Origin: Histoplasma ohiense | Lineage: Eukaryota > Ascomycota > Eurotiomycetes > Onygenales > Ajellomycetaceae | NCBI GenBank assembly: GCA_017607445.1 | Contig: JAEVHH010000002.1 | Location: 4,269,501 to 4,333,500 of the forward strand | Length of the DNA stretch: 64,000 nucleotides | Reading direction: 5' to 3' | Part shown: positions 10,310 to 22,724 of the stretch, in pieces | Numbering within the stretch: the first letter of the stretch is position 1 | Layout: each line of letters starts with the position of its first letter | Translations under genes and position numbers: made by a program | The notes under the pieces: model-generated | What the model was told of the DNA's origin: nothing | Seen by the model: the letters and a program-made list of their open reading frames with translations, nothing else | The model's database searches: none

Positions 10310-13300
10310 CCCCTCTATCAGAGTGAGTGAGGACTTGTAGATGTTGAGGGTGACAGTGTTCTTCAAGACAGACACAGATTCCCAGATCAGACAATTGTAT
10401 TCTACTCATTTAATGAGATATTCACAGTGGTGGTGGTTGATTCTATCATCAAGAATTGCTTCAATTTTCACTTGAGTTCATTGTCTTCTTCTATAATGAT
10501 GGATGGCTGTCAATTGAAGATTCTCTGTGAGAGGAATGAATCCTCAGCTGCAGGTCAGAGCAGGTTTGTATGAAAGACATTATGAATGTCAGACAGAGTG
10601 TTGAGTCAATAATTGTATGTGTCTAGCACTTTCTTCACTGTATACTTGACATGGTAGTAATCTAGTGTATGTGAGAAGCAGTTCATTCTTATGTTCTTGA
10701 GATTCAGTCAGACTTTGTCTTCTATATAATATCAGATTGCAGAACTTCTTCTGATGTTCACTTGATTCTTATAATCTTACTAAATACTGATCATTGAAGC
10801 TTCTGTTTATTCACAGACTTTCTTCAGTTTACTCACAATATTCTCTGCTGTCTGTATGAGACTGCGGGTGTACACAGTTTCTCAGAGAGTCTTGAGAAAG
10901 TCCAGAACCTCTAAGTTGTATTCATATAGAAGAAAAAATGAGCTTACATCTGTTGTAGCAGAATCTCAATCATTAATCACAATCTCAGTGTGCAGCAGCA
11001 GATTGCTTCAGTTGTCTTGTGTATAATTGCAGAACTTACAGAGAATGTTCTTTATCATTTATATCATTCTCTCAGTAGCTTCATCAGTCTCTGAATGATA
11101 CACTGTTGACAACTTTTATTCAATTCTTAGCAATTGGCATACACAGACTCAGAGTGTACTAATGAATTGACTGTCTCTATCTGACACAATGAATGAAGAC
11201 AGACTGTGTATACAATAGAACAGACTTCTGATGAAGATGTCTGCAACTACTTCAGCATTCATCTTGTCACAGAGCTGTAGTATTACATCTTTGCTGAGTC
11301 AGTTGACAATGACTAGAATATTTGTAGAATCTCCACTCTTAGACAAGAAAACTGCAAAATCAATAGCTATATCACATCAAGTTTGATTGAGAACAGATAG
11401 AGGCTTCAGCATCCCTTTTCAGCATTCACATCATGTCATTACTGAGCTGCAGTGATCACAGTTGTGTACAAACTGATGTATAGCTTTCAACATATCTGAT
11501 CAGTAGAATTCTTGAGCAACAATGTTGTACATGATTTCATATTCTGAGTGTCTGATCATTGATGAGTCATGAATTTCTTGCATGATTTATATTCATAGAG
11601 ATTCTGAATCAGAGATCTATCATCTATTTCAAAAGTGTAAGCAGTTGTCATCATCAATCAAACATGCTGAGATATCTGTTCTTGAGTATACATCTGTGGA
11701 GAATTGAAGTGCTTTGCTTTGTATGGCTTCAGTGACTTGTTGTCAGAATTCATCTGCTTCTGCTGCTAGTCTCCATTGTTCTTCAAGTGAGAGTTCTTGA
11801 GCTTGAAACTGATTGATATATATGTGGGATTTGTCTGGTTGTATAGAACTTTCTATGATTGCAGAGTTGATTAACTAATGCTCTTGATGTTTTCATCTGT
11901 CATCTAAATCATCAGATGATATATCTTGTTCTCAGCAGAACAGAGCATCCACAAGAATGTTCTCTACTTCAGATTGATAACAAATTGTGAACAAAAAACA
12001 GCTAAGAAACAATGATCAATGCATATGTCTCTCAGTGAGCTTACAAGTGATTGTGAAGTATTCTAAGTTCTTATGATCAATAACAATCTCAAACTTCTCA
12101 ACACTCATAAGTTTAAACTTTCATTTCTCAAGACATTGTATAATTGCTAGAAGCTTCTTGTTGTAGATCTCATAGTTGCATTCAGTGGATGACATCTTTT
12201 TCAAGATGAAGACACAAAATTGTAGAACATCTTCATTATCATATTGCATTAGTGCCTCATCTACTATATAATCTGAGATGTCTGTTTTGAGAATTGTATG
12301 CTTATCTGAATCAAATGATTGCAGCATTGAGATGCTTGTGAACATACACTTCAGCTTTTTGAATGCTGCATTCACTTCATCAGTTCATTGAAATACAGTG
12401 TCTTTTCAGATCAGATCTGTCAGTGATCATACAATATCAGAGAAGTTTTTGATGAATCTTCAGTAGAAGTTGACAAATTCTAGAAAGCTTCTAGTCTCTT
12501 TTACTGAGACTGATGCCTCTCAGTTGAGGATTGCTTCCATCTTCTTAGAATTCATGCATACATCTTTTTCAGCTTCAATGATGAATTCTAGATAGATCAT
12601 AGACTTGATCTCAAAGTTGCATTTGTCAATGTTCACTTGCAGTTCAGTCTTTTGTAAATGATCAAGCATTTGTCATACATGCTTACAGTGCTCAGTGAGC
12701 AATCCATCAGTGAAGATCAAAATATCATCCATGTACACTGAGATGATCTCATCAAGCAGATCTCATAGAGCTCAGTTAATGTATTTCTGAAACATACTCA
12801 GAGCATTCACTAATTCAAAGAGGGTCACTGTCCATTCATATAATCCATAATATATATGAAAGACAGTTAATCATTCATCACCTTCATTAATCCTTATCTT
12901 GTAGAAGGCTGCAGAGATGTCAAGTTTCATAAATCATTTTGCTTTTTCTATTCATTCAAGTGTTTCATTGATGAGTGGGAGAGGGTATCAGTCCTTCCAC
13001 ATAATCTTGTTGAGTTCTCAATAGTCAATACAGAATCATAAGTCTTCTTCTGATTTCTTTGCAAACAGTACAGATGCTGCAGCAGGTGAGTTGCTAACAC
13101 AAATGAAGTCTTTGTCTAGTAATTCATTGAGCATTTTTTGTAGAATGAGGAGCTCATTGCATGATATGCTGTAGAGAGAACCTCAGAATGATTGCAGATT
13201 CTTATCATCTTTTTTGATGAGCTCAATCATATGATCTATATCAGATTCTCAGTGAGAAGGAAGCTTTTCAGCTTCTTTCTTGTCAAACACATCTGCAAAA

Positions 13301-13910
13301 TCTTCATACAATTCAGATAGTTTCTTGTATGATTTCTTGAGATTTTTGAGTTCTAACTTTTCTAACACTTTCTTGATATTCATCATACTAGCAGTGAACA
13401 CTTGGATGTTCTTCTTCTCATGTGCTTGGCAGATTAGTAGTTTGTATGCTTCCACTGATATCTGAGTGAGATCAGTGGTTTTATTGATATCCTTCTCATA
13501 AACACAGTCATCTTCTGAGAAAATAAGACAGCAGTTGTATGCATTCAACAAGGTTTCAAATTCTGTGAGTCATGATAGACTGAGCATTAGATTGTACTCA
13601 AGATCTTGTATTTTATATGTATATACATTCTTTTTCTTGTGTCCTTCTACATTGACATTAAATCTTATCATGTTGTAGGAGGTGGATCCTCTGAGACTGT
13701 CAAATTCACTGAGCTTACACAGTTTGAAAAAGAAGATATGCTGGAGCTTATGCTTCTCAACTAGCTGAGTGTCTATAAAAGCATAGTGAAGAAAATCACT
13801 GTCTATCATTGCTCATACATTGACTAAGCTATTTACAATGACAGAGATCATGATTGTGTCTGCTTGCATTTTCTGCTCAAATCTTCAGCTAGTTTTTTGC
13901 TTCTTGAGCT
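10310..13910 (-). pseudogene. Chromovirus A Pol: protease, RT, RNase H, integrase, chromodomain
   Basis: Read on the minus strand. The protease region is 13809-13570, where the active-site DSG reads DSD. RT spans about 13100-12400 with the catalytic tetrad intact as YMDD at 12735-12724. The RNase H region includes the open 84-codon piece 12375-12121 (DISDYIVDEAL... CNYEIYNKKLLAII). The integrase core is about 11450-10850, and the chromodomain tail is near 10420-10320. Dozens of in-frame TGA codons fall at expected Trp positions. It aligns through its length with element C (53925-57488). Inactivated polyprotein that once made cDNA and inserted it, with the chromodomain probably guiding insertion to heterochromatin (family knowledge). 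Confidence 0.88.
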
Positions 13911-13922
13911 CTTGTCTGTATT

Positions 13923-14936
13923 TTAGAGTGAGAGCTCATCTTTTCTCTGTTCTTGCCTATTCACAGACAACACAGTGTTCACATGTGTGGGGGGTTTACT
14001 CAGAGTGATTGTATTTGAACATTGATTCATGAAGTGCTCTGATTTGTTGCAGTGTATGCAGACTTCTCTGATGATTTGATCAGCAGCATTCTTCTCTGAG
14101 ACATTGAGGACTCTCAGATGACTTGCATTCACATGTGAGACTCAGTTCATTGATTCTGATTCAGAGATGGGGGGCACTGCAGAGTGGTTCAGAGCATACA
14201 CATTTGTTCAGTGAAATTCTCTACAATTTTGAAGCACACAGAACTGAGACAGATCATTGTTCAACAGACAAAGATCAATGCAGAATTCACTGTATATTGA
14301 AAGCTTCAGATATTCTATATTTTGATTATGTAACTGAAAGTTTAAGTTCTTGAACAACATATTGATTTTGATAGCATCATCTCAGTCTTGCCCATCTGCT
14401 TCTAGAAGCTTGCAATTGAATTCAGAAAGATAAGTTGTCAACACAATATTCATCTAATGAGTCTGATTAAGCCAGTTCAACATCTTGGCTTGAAGTGTAG
14501 AATTGAGAAAGAGGGAGTCAAGTTATCAGAAGACTAGCTCTGACATACACTGATGATTCTGACAATAACTCATTCAGAGTTGGAATTTTGCTAACACATC
14601 ACCATTCAATCTGCTATGAATATACCACACTTGATTAGATAGCAAGTCTATTGCTCATCCATCAATGTTCAATTTGATGTTTGCTTTTGATTTTCACATG
14701 AGATAGAGTGCTAGATCTCTCTTATATTTGTTGAGAATTGAGAGCTTCTCTCTTGAAGGCTTTTCATGAGACACAGATGTAGAAGGAACAGTGAATGTGG
14801 AAGTGCTCATCTCAATAAGTCATCATTGCAATTCAGTCATCTGTAGCATCTGCTGCTGAAGAATGCTTTGTAGATCTAAGTTATTGTCTGCTGCATTTGA
14901 GTGTGGCAGATGTTCATAGAACTGTTTGTAGTTCAT
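13923..14936 (-). pseudogene. Chromovirus A Gag
   Basis: Begins with ATG at 14936 (MNYKQFYEHLPHS), matching the Gag start of element B at 60425. It ends with a CCHC zinc knuckle, CIHCNKSEHFMNQC (C-x2-C-x4-H-x4-C), at about 14063-14020. The middle is interrupted by TGA/TAG codons. The only open piece beyond 60 codons is 13923-14132. Gag forms the virus-like particle and the knuckle binds RNA. Element C's copy has the knuckle His changed to Tyr. Confidence 0.82.
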
Positions 14937-15065
14937 TTTAATGTCTAAGAACATATAATAATAATATAAAAAAGAGAAAAGAAATACTTGTAAGCACTCA
15001 GTCCTCTCACAGACACTATTTGCAGTGTTGCAGCACTAAGCTTGATCAAGCTTCTTTGTGAATAC
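14937..15065 (-). other. Leader of chromovirus A, LTR-distal part
   Basis: Untranslated leader between gag and the N insertion, homologous to 60300-60424 in element B. It contains the direct repeat AGCTTGATCAAGCTT (15041-15055, itself palindromic). The LTR-proximal part of the leader lies at 22478-22724. Confidence 0.65.
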
Positions 15066-15070
15066 TATTT

Positions 15071-15338
15071 TGTAATGCACTTGTTTATTATTTTCTTATT
15101 ATCTTTGCTTATTCTTACCTCTTTCCATTATACTCTCGCTACTGCTATTTCTATATGTATATATATATCGATGTATGTATTTCGCACATCTTCTTTCTCT
15201 TTCTTTTCTTCCTTAGTGATTAGCTACACTATGCTACATTATGCTACTATATTACACTCTACAATATATTACTATTATCTCTGCTACACTATAAACTATC
15301 TTCTACTGTTACTCTTCACACTGTCACTACATCTCACA
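15071..15338 (+). repeat. 5' LTR of chromovirus N (268 bp)
   Basis: Begins TGTAATGCAC and ends CATCTCACA. Contains a TATATATATATCGATG stretch and keeps a few CpGs (CTCGCT, TTCGCA). Confidence 0.95.
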
Positions 15339-15385
15339 GTTTCTAATTGCTCAATCTTTGAGAGACAGTTCATTGAGTAATAGTC

Positions 15386-16800
15386 ATGACCTCTATCCAC
15401 AGCATTCACTGTACTCATGCTACTGCTGAATCTGAAGCAGCAAACATCATGGAAGAAAACTGTGAAACATGCACTTCTGTCACTGAAAGTGTGCAACAAG
15501 CATCATCTTTCTCTATAGAATTGAACTTTGAGTATAGTTCAGAAGAAGATATCTCTTCTGAAGATCTCAGTGCAATTGAGACTGAGAAGATAGCTGTGAT
15601 CAGAAGAATCAAAAAATTACAGATCAAGAAAGAATTGTGAGAACTTCAACAGCAATGCAACACTTTACTACAAGAATTGAATGAAACAATTTCAGTCATC
15701 TGAAATACACTAGAAGTGCATCTGAACCACAGTAGAGATGCAACTAGTGTGAATGATAACTGTGATAATATCATCAGTATTCTCAGATCATTAGAAGCCA
15801 CACTACAAGTGCTCAACATCTTAATGAAAAGCACTGTGACTACTGTCAGTGGGAGACATAGTTGAATATCATTTTGACAATTAGAACTTCAAGATCCCAG
15901 CATGAGCAGTCACTTTTCTTGAAGAGATGTGGAAAAGTTCTGAGATCAAAGTATGAAAGAATTCAAAAACTTTGTTACAGCTGCTATTGCTTTCCATGCC
16001 AGTGATCTTGATTACTACAACAAACACAACCATTGAAAGATCATTGAAGCCATTACTCATTTCAATGTTGAGATGCAACAACATTGGTATCAACATACAC
16101 ATGATATGCAGACTTTGCCACCATGAGAAGAATTTGTTAGTTGAATGTAATGTCAAGTCATCAATCCAGATAGAAGTTTCTGAGATGCTGATAGACAGTA
16201 CTGAAAAACAGAGCAACAAGAAAATCAGACAGTTCAACAATTTGTTTCACACTTACAATCAATTGAAGAACATCTGCAGCATTCTTATAGTGAATATCAT
16301 TGAAAATCACATCTCTATATGAAAGTTCTACCTTCCATTCACCGAGAATTTGACAAATATGCAATCAAATTGGAAGAGTTAAGCTATGATGCCACTCTAC
16401 ATAAACTTGCAATGACAGAATTGAATCTGTCAGAGAGATGGAAAAAGCTTAAAGAGAAGTCAAATTTCAAAAACCCCACTCAAAGCTTTAACAACAGAAA
16501 TAATGCTGATAATAGATCACAAAACAAACACAGATGAAATGACACTACAAAGTTCAATGACTCCACCCAATCAAAATATTGCTGTTATTGCAAGTGACCA
16601 GAACATACCATCGATTTGTGTTTCAAATGACCCAAAGACAAATCCAAAAACACCAAGTCTGACTCAAAACCCAATGTGAAAGACACAAAGAACTCAAAGA
16701 ACTCAAAAAACACTTAAAACACATCATTCAGCTTGCAATGACAGTCATAAGCACAGAAAGTCAATGCAAAAACATCTTAAGCTTCACTGTCACAGTGAAA
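15386..16800 (+). pseudogene. Chromovirus N Gag
   Basis: The frame opens at 15386 (MTSIHSIHCTHAT), 47 nt after the LTR. An acidic N-terminus (EYSSEEDISSEDLSAIE) and a coiled-coil-like stretch are followed by the capsid-like middle (15890-16440) with several TGA/TAG codons. Near 16580-16630 lies a zinc knuckle, CCYCK-stop-PEHTIDLCF (C-x2-C-x4-H-x4-C with one position lost to a stop). A Lys/Asn/Ser-rich tail follows. Longest open pieces: 15386-15640 and 16319-16537. Confidence 0.82.
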
Positions 16801-19800
16801 CTCACTACATCTAAGGATCTGCAAAAAGTGCTTGCACTAGTAGACTCTGAATCAGAAGTGAACTGTGTCAATGAATTTTGAGCAAAGAATCACAATCTAG
16901 AAGCTGCTCACCACAAAATCAAAATGATCAAGTTGATTGATGAATGCATAATGCACTTCTTTGAAGAGTATAACATTGCAACTACTGTCACTGATCACAA
17001 GAGTAATGCACAGCAGACATCTCATTTCTTTCATGCAATGAAGATGAAGAACTACAATCTTATATTAGAATTTCTTTGATTAAGACAAACAAATCCTCTT
17101 ATAGATTGATCAGATGGACAATTCTTCTTTAGAAGCTCTGAAGATGAACAACAGTCTCAAATTATTTCTGAACAAGATGTTTTAGCTGAAGTTCTCACAG
17201 AAGCTAGAGTAGAAATGCTTGTAGTATTATCTACAGAACATTCAAAAGACTCAAAGCATGCTTCACACATATTCTCAGCTGTGTATTCAGACTTGCTGAC
17301 TGATCTACTCAATTATGTCATGTTATACACACATATCTTCTCAGAAGAAGCTGCTATAAGCATGAAAAGATCAGAAGAGACAGAACATCATATAGATCTC
17401 AAATCTGATGCACAATCTTCATTTATGCTGATATACAATCTCTCTGAAACTGAGTTAGCCACTCTAAGAGAATATTTAAAAAATGCATTAGATAAAGAAT
17501 GAATACAATCATTCAGTAGTCTGACTGATGCACTGATTCTCTTTGTCCTCAAAAAAGATGATGAACTCTGTCTTTGTGTAGACTATCAAGGATTAAATTG
17601 AATCATCATCAAGAACTGATACCCTCTATCTCTAATAAGTGAATTACTTGATAAGCTTTCAAAAGTCAAGATATTCACTAAGCTGAACCTTCAAGATGCC
17701 TATCACTGCATACTTATAGCAGCAAAAGACTGTTGAAAGACAGCCTTTAGAATGAGATATGAACATTTTGAATATGTAGTTATGCCATTTGAACTAGCTA
17801 ATGCTTCAGCAACATTTCAAGCATACATTAACAATGCCTTGTCTGATTTGTTGGATATATGTTGCATTGTCTATTTAGATGACATTCTCATATTCTCCAA
17901 TTCAAAGCAGAAACATAAAGTGCATGTTACTAAGATGCTAGAACATCTCAAGCATGCAAATCTATTTGCAAAACTCTCTAAGTGTGAATTTGAAGTGAAC
18001 AAGATCTCATTTCTGAGATTTGTTATAGATACAAATAATGTTGAGATGAAGTCAGACAGAGTCTTCACTATTGTAGAATGATCTACATCTAAATCAATTA
18101 AAGAGATTCAATTCTTCTTGAGCTTTGCTAATTTCTATCAGCAATTTATTAAGTCTTTCTCCTCTATTGCAGCCCCATTATTTGAACTTACAAAAGGGAG
18201 CAAGAAGGGGGAAAGAAAAGCCACTTTTATATGAACAGAAGATGCTCAAAGCACTTTCAATGAGCTCAAATTGTGCTTTATATGTGCTTCTCTATTAGCT
18301 CATTTTGACCCAGCTCAGTGTATTCAGATCAAATCTGATGCATCCACTTTTGCAGTTGCTGCTATTCTGTCACAGTTGCAGAATGATGAGCACTGGCATT
18401 CAGTTGTCTTCTGATCAAGAAAGTTGATTGATGCAGAAACACATTATGATACTCATGATAAAGAACTCTTGACTATTGTAGCAGTATTTAAGAATTGAAA
18501 ACACTATCTGAAGAGAAGCTAGTATTCAATTCAAGTCTGATCTGATCATGCCAATCTGCAGTACTTTATGACAACTAAGAAACTGAACAGACATCAGATC
18601 AGATGAATGAAAGCTTTATCTGCTTATGATTTTGTATTACTGCACCACTCTGAATCAAAGAATTCAGCTGATGGGCTCAGTCATCACACAGACTACAGTG
18701 AGGTCTATAATGGCCAAACTATATTATCTACTCTGCAACAGAAGCTGAAACATGGAGTTAGACTAGACTGAGAAGCTGATACTTCTTTTCAAAATGATAT
18801 TTCTTCTGATGTAGTCTGTGCATGGGTCTCTAATGAGTAAAATGCTTCTTTTAATGAGTGAAAAGTGCTTCATACATTGACATCTTCTACCTCTCATGTA
18901 AACTCTTCCCCTTCATTGTGTGTTGAGCAATATATGCCCTGAATTGCAGTCAATAAGACTATTCTTGAGAACTCAGCATATACAGAAATGTCTGAATCCT
19001 TCATCTCATTTCTGAGTAAAGCACAGAAGATTGATTCTTTTGCTGCTGAGCAAAGAAAGAAGATAAAAGAGAAGAGTATGACTATTGCTGAAAATATGCT
19101 ATAGACAATTTCTGAGAATGATATATTGCATACTGATGATTGCATGTATGTCCCTCAACAAAAGACACTCATTGATGAAATTATCAGTGCAAACTATAAT
19201 GATCCACAGAGGGGTCACTTTGGTATAAAAAAGTTTATAGACAGCATTCAGAACAAATACTATTGGCATAAGCTAGTCAGAAATGTCAAAGATTATATAT
19301 CCACTTGTGATACTTATCAAAGAGTAAAGTCAAAACAGCACAGACAATATGAAGAATTGAATACAATCTCCTTATCATCAAACTCTTTTGAGTTCATTAC
19401 TATAGATTTTATTACAGGCTTATCAGCCTCTACATTCCTCCATCAAACCTACAATGCAATTTTAGTGATTGTGAATATATATACCAAGTTTATAATCTAT
19501 ATTTCTTGCATCAAAAACATTACTGCTGACAAACTAGTGGAAATCATTTATATCAAGTTCTATACAATTTACAGAGTACTCAAAAATCATATATCTGATT
19601 GAGATTCACTGTTTACAAGCCATTATTGATCCATCTTTTGTTATATGCTAGGCACACACTGGAAACTTTCAACAGCCTTTCACCCTCAAACAGATGATCA
19701 AACAGAACAACAAAATCAAATCTTGGAACATTATCTTCAATGCTTTATCAACTATCATCAAGATAACTGAGCATACTGGCTACTGCTGATACAGTTTGTT

Positions 19801-20560
19801 TACAATACCTCTCAACATGTCTCTACTGAAATGACACCCACAGAAGCCTTAATGGGATATCAATCTGATTTGAAAATTAATGTCAGCAAACCATCACAAT
19901 CAGTCACCATACATGCTGCTAGCCGCGCGAAACATATTGAGGAAACATGTCATAAGCTCATTGAGAATCTACAAAAGACATGACAAACACAGAAAATCTA
20001 TTACAATGCAAAACATAAGCCTCAACAATTTAAAATAGATGACTATGTCATGCTCAATGCAAAAAATCTCCAATTGCTGCATCTGGTTCACAAACTTGAT
20101 CATAAATATATTGAATCCTTCAAGATTCTGAATACCATTGGAAAACAAATGTACAAACTAGAACTATCACCTTCATATAGAAGCATTCATTCTGTATTCC
20201 ATATATCTTTATTGAAGTCATACAACTGCAGAAATGAAGCTCTATCAGAATCAGAATCAGAACTTGTTGACAGCAAAGAAGAATATCAAGTTGAAGAAAT
20301 TCTTGAAAAACAACAACAAAAAAACAAATCTTCAGAATATCTTGTGAGATGGACAGATTGAGATTCTAGTGATAATACATGGAAATCAGAAGAAAACATA
20401 TTGAACACTCAGACATTTGAAATCTTCCTCAAACAAGAAAATGAACAACAAATACAAAATCAATATACTTTCAAATGTCAAAAGCACAAACTTCAAGTTG
20501 AAAGACATCAGAAGCACAAATCTTAAATCAAAAAACACTAGAAGCACAAATCTCACTCAA
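16801..20560 (+). pseudogene. Chromovirus N Pol: protease, RT, RNase H, integrase, chromodomain
   Basis: Protease-like VDSESEVNC near 16840 (DSG changed to DSE). RT covers about 17500-18090 with the intact catalytic YLDD at 17872-17883 inside a 109-codon open piece (17752-18081). RNase H lies at about 18300-18720. The integrase zinc-binding HHCC module is in 19126-19330 (H...H...CDTYQ), and the catalytic core follows (FITIDFITGL near 19400, SD near 19600, QTDDQTEQQNQ near 19690-19720). The chromodomain is at 20275-20450 (YQVEEILEKQQ...SEYLVRWTD-stop-DSSDNTWKSEENI). Many TGA codons replace Trp. Inactive. Confidence 0.9.
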
Positions 20561-20991
20561 GCTCCAATCAAATACATTCTTGTTAGAAGGATTTTATCAG
20601 AGAAAAGAGAAAAAAGAAAAAAAATTCAATTTGAGTATAATAAATACAAAAAATAAAACATACAAGCAAGGAAAAAAACAAAGAAAATGAGTTCTAAGAA
20701 AAGTCTAAAGATCCTCAGTTCATCCACTCTTATCTCACTCTTCATCTCTCACTTTCTCTTCTCTCTCTCATCATCTCTCTCATTCTCTTTCTCTGCCACC
20801 CTCACTCAATACTTCTTCTGATACTTGTATATTACAGACACTCATTTTGAGTGCAGAGGTATAGACAAATGTCTATTCTACAACACATTTATCTTCTCAT
20901 ATCTCTTCTTCTTCATCAATCTACTCATTCTTCAGCACATTCAATAAAGGAAGACATTTCTTCTCATCTTTTTCTTTCACTTCTCCATCAT
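20561..20991. other. Region after the chromodomain of N
   Basis: A Lys/Ser/Thr-rich frame (20417-20656) continues past the chromodomain and may be the C-terminus of Pol. After 20660 the sequence is TCTC-rich. On the minus strand it may hold the 3' end of the antisense gene. Confidence 0.4.
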
Positions 20992-21852
20992 TCAGAGCAT
21001 TCTCTCTCTCTGCTTCACTGATGTCAGTGGCAAATTGATAAAGAAAGCAGACATCATGAGCACTGCTGCAGTCATCAGCATCTTCACAATCTTCTTCATT
21101 GACTCTTCAGTCAACTTCTCTTTCATCAACTCCACTTCAGTCAACTTCTTCACTGCAGAGCTTTCAGAGCTCATTATTCTCAAAATCCTCTCTTTCTCTA
21201 ACATCTCTGCTCTGAAAGAATCAGACACAATCACAGCCTTCAAAACCTGCATCTCTGCAGACTCAGTCATCACCCAGCACTGGAATCATAGAGCATTTGT
21301 CTCTGCTCTACTCTGAGTGAACAGCATCACCAGATGAGGTGTGTTCAATTGTTTTATCAAACAACAAAGATGACTTTTGTAATTGATTATATTCTTCTCA
21401 GTCATCACCCCTGCAAAAATAAACACTCATCTGCATATGATGTGCCTCAGAAGAGGTGTATCACACATCTAGCATCATTATCAGTATATCAACATTGCTG
21501 AAGAAAAAGAAAAAGAAAATAAGAATTAAAGAGAATTACTCATGAATTTGCAGAATTTCCCTGCAGAGACACAAGCCTCACAATACTTTCAGACATTTGA
21601 CCTCAGCACACATCAAAAATTGACATCTTCAAATCTAGAGACACAACATTCACACAGAATCTGACTGTTGTGTGTCACATAATTAGAGCTAGAGCAATAT
21701 AACAAGTGAACAGCAAATGATGCTATACAGAAACAAGCTAGTGACACACATGATCACACTAATAACATCACTGACAAGAAACACCAGCAATAATATGTGA
21801 TAAGCACCCAAGAAACAACTTACTTAAAATCAGAGTAATCAAGAGAGCCCAT
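20992..21852 (-). pseudogene. Candidate spliced antisense gene in chromovirus N
   Basis: On the minus strand an ATG at 21852 opens MGSLDYSDFK. A GTAAGT donor follows at 21823, a TCTCTGCAG acceptor ends at 21561, and a 21-nt exon (21560-21540, frame kept) leads to GTAATT. A TTTCTTCAG acceptor ends at 21498, after which the frame runs on to a TGA. Further down, a 93-codon piece (21273-20992) is rich in Met, Glu, Ser and Lys and looks helical. Exon structure after 21497 is unresolved; TATTTTTGCAG near 21409-21399 may be another acceptor. No family recognised. It sits in the same place and orientation as the clearer antisense gene of element D. Confidence 0.4.
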
Positions 21853-22188
21853 TTCAATATAAAAAAGAGAGAGAAGAGAGAACAATGATATAAAAAATTT
21901 AAAAATTTTTTGGGAACAAGAAATCACAGCAGAAGAGGCAAGGAGCTTTGATGATGATCAAGTTAAAAAAGAAAAGAAATCTTCAAGAGAAAAGAAATTC
22001 TTTTTGCTTCTCTGCACACAACCCCTGGCAACCAAAGAATCCACCAATTCCACCTCATTAGAAAATCGATAACAACATGTATACAAGCTATCTAGAGGAC
22101 GCGATCGATATACTGCTATCAACAAGCAGATGAGAATGCAATTATCTACTAGCAAGCAATCTATACAATCACTGAGAGCAGCTCTTAT
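21853..22188. other. Presumed upstream region of the antisense gene in N
   Basis: Between the antisense ATG and the polypurine tract. It holds A/T runs around 21890-21912 (AAAAAATTTAAAAATTTTTT) that could serve as promoter for the antisense gene, and a short CpG-retaining patch at 22065-22110 (CTAGAGGACGCGATCGATA). Confidence 0.35.
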
Positions 22189-22204
22189 AAAAAAGAGGGG
22201 CAAT

Positions 22205-22472
22205 TGTAATGCACTCATTTATTATTTCCTTATTATCTTCACTTATTCTTACCTCTTTCCATTATACTCTCGCTACTGCTATTTCTATATGTATATATAT
22301 ATCAATGTATGTATTTCGCACATCTTCTTTCTCTTTCTTTTCTTCCTTAGCAATTAGCTACACTACACTACATTACACTACTATATTACACTCTACAATA
22401 TATTACTATTATCTCTGCTACACTATCAACTATCTTCTACTGTTACTCTTCACACTGTCACTGCACCTCACA
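22205..22472 (+). repeat. 3' LTR of chromovirus N (268 bp)
   Basis: Begins TGTAATGCAC and ends CACCTCACA; nearly identical to the 5' LTR, which indicates recent insertion. Followed by the target duplication TATTT. Confidence 0.95.
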
Positions 22473-22477
22473 TATTT

Positions 22478-22724
22478 GCAGTGTTACAGTTCATAGACAC
22501 TCAAGCCTTGTAGAACATGATTGATTGTGTTTCAGACATTTAGACACAACAGTCTATATAACTAATAATAAAAGCACTCAGATCCATGAGAGATCTCTTG
22601 TAATGATTAGACACTCAGATCTGTAAACAACACACTTGAGTGTAAGAACTGATAATAATGCACTCAGGCATAAAAACTAATAACAAGACACTCAGATCTT
22701 AAATGCAGAAGAATCAATTCATAA
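22478..22724 (-). other. Leader of chromovirus A, LTR-proximal part
   Basis: Continues the untranslated leader of A beyond the N insertion; homologous to 60029-60300 in element B. It contains several diverged copies of ACACTCAGATCT/AAGACTCAGATCT-type motifs spaced about 40 nt apart. Confidence 0.65.

Larger units (their letters stand above)
15071..22472 (+). mobile_element. Chromovirus N (Ty3/gypsy with chromodomain), full length
   Basis: LTRs 15071-15338 and 22205-22472 are both 268 bp and nearly identical. The 5-bp duplication TATTT lies at 15066-15070 and 22473-22477. The polypurine tract AAAAAAGAGGGGCAAT directly precedes the 3' LTR (22189-22204). The element carries gag, pol and a long region between the chromodomain and the 3' LTR that holds an antisense gene. 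It is inserted in the leader of element A, so it is younger than A. Total length about 7.4 kb. Confidence 0.95.

Noticed and set aside
15042..15380. 112-codon frame over the LTR of N (and 22209-22496)
   Set aside because: The same Ser/Tyr/Leu-rich frame appears in both LTR copies because the LTR sequence is shared; it has no start context or motif.
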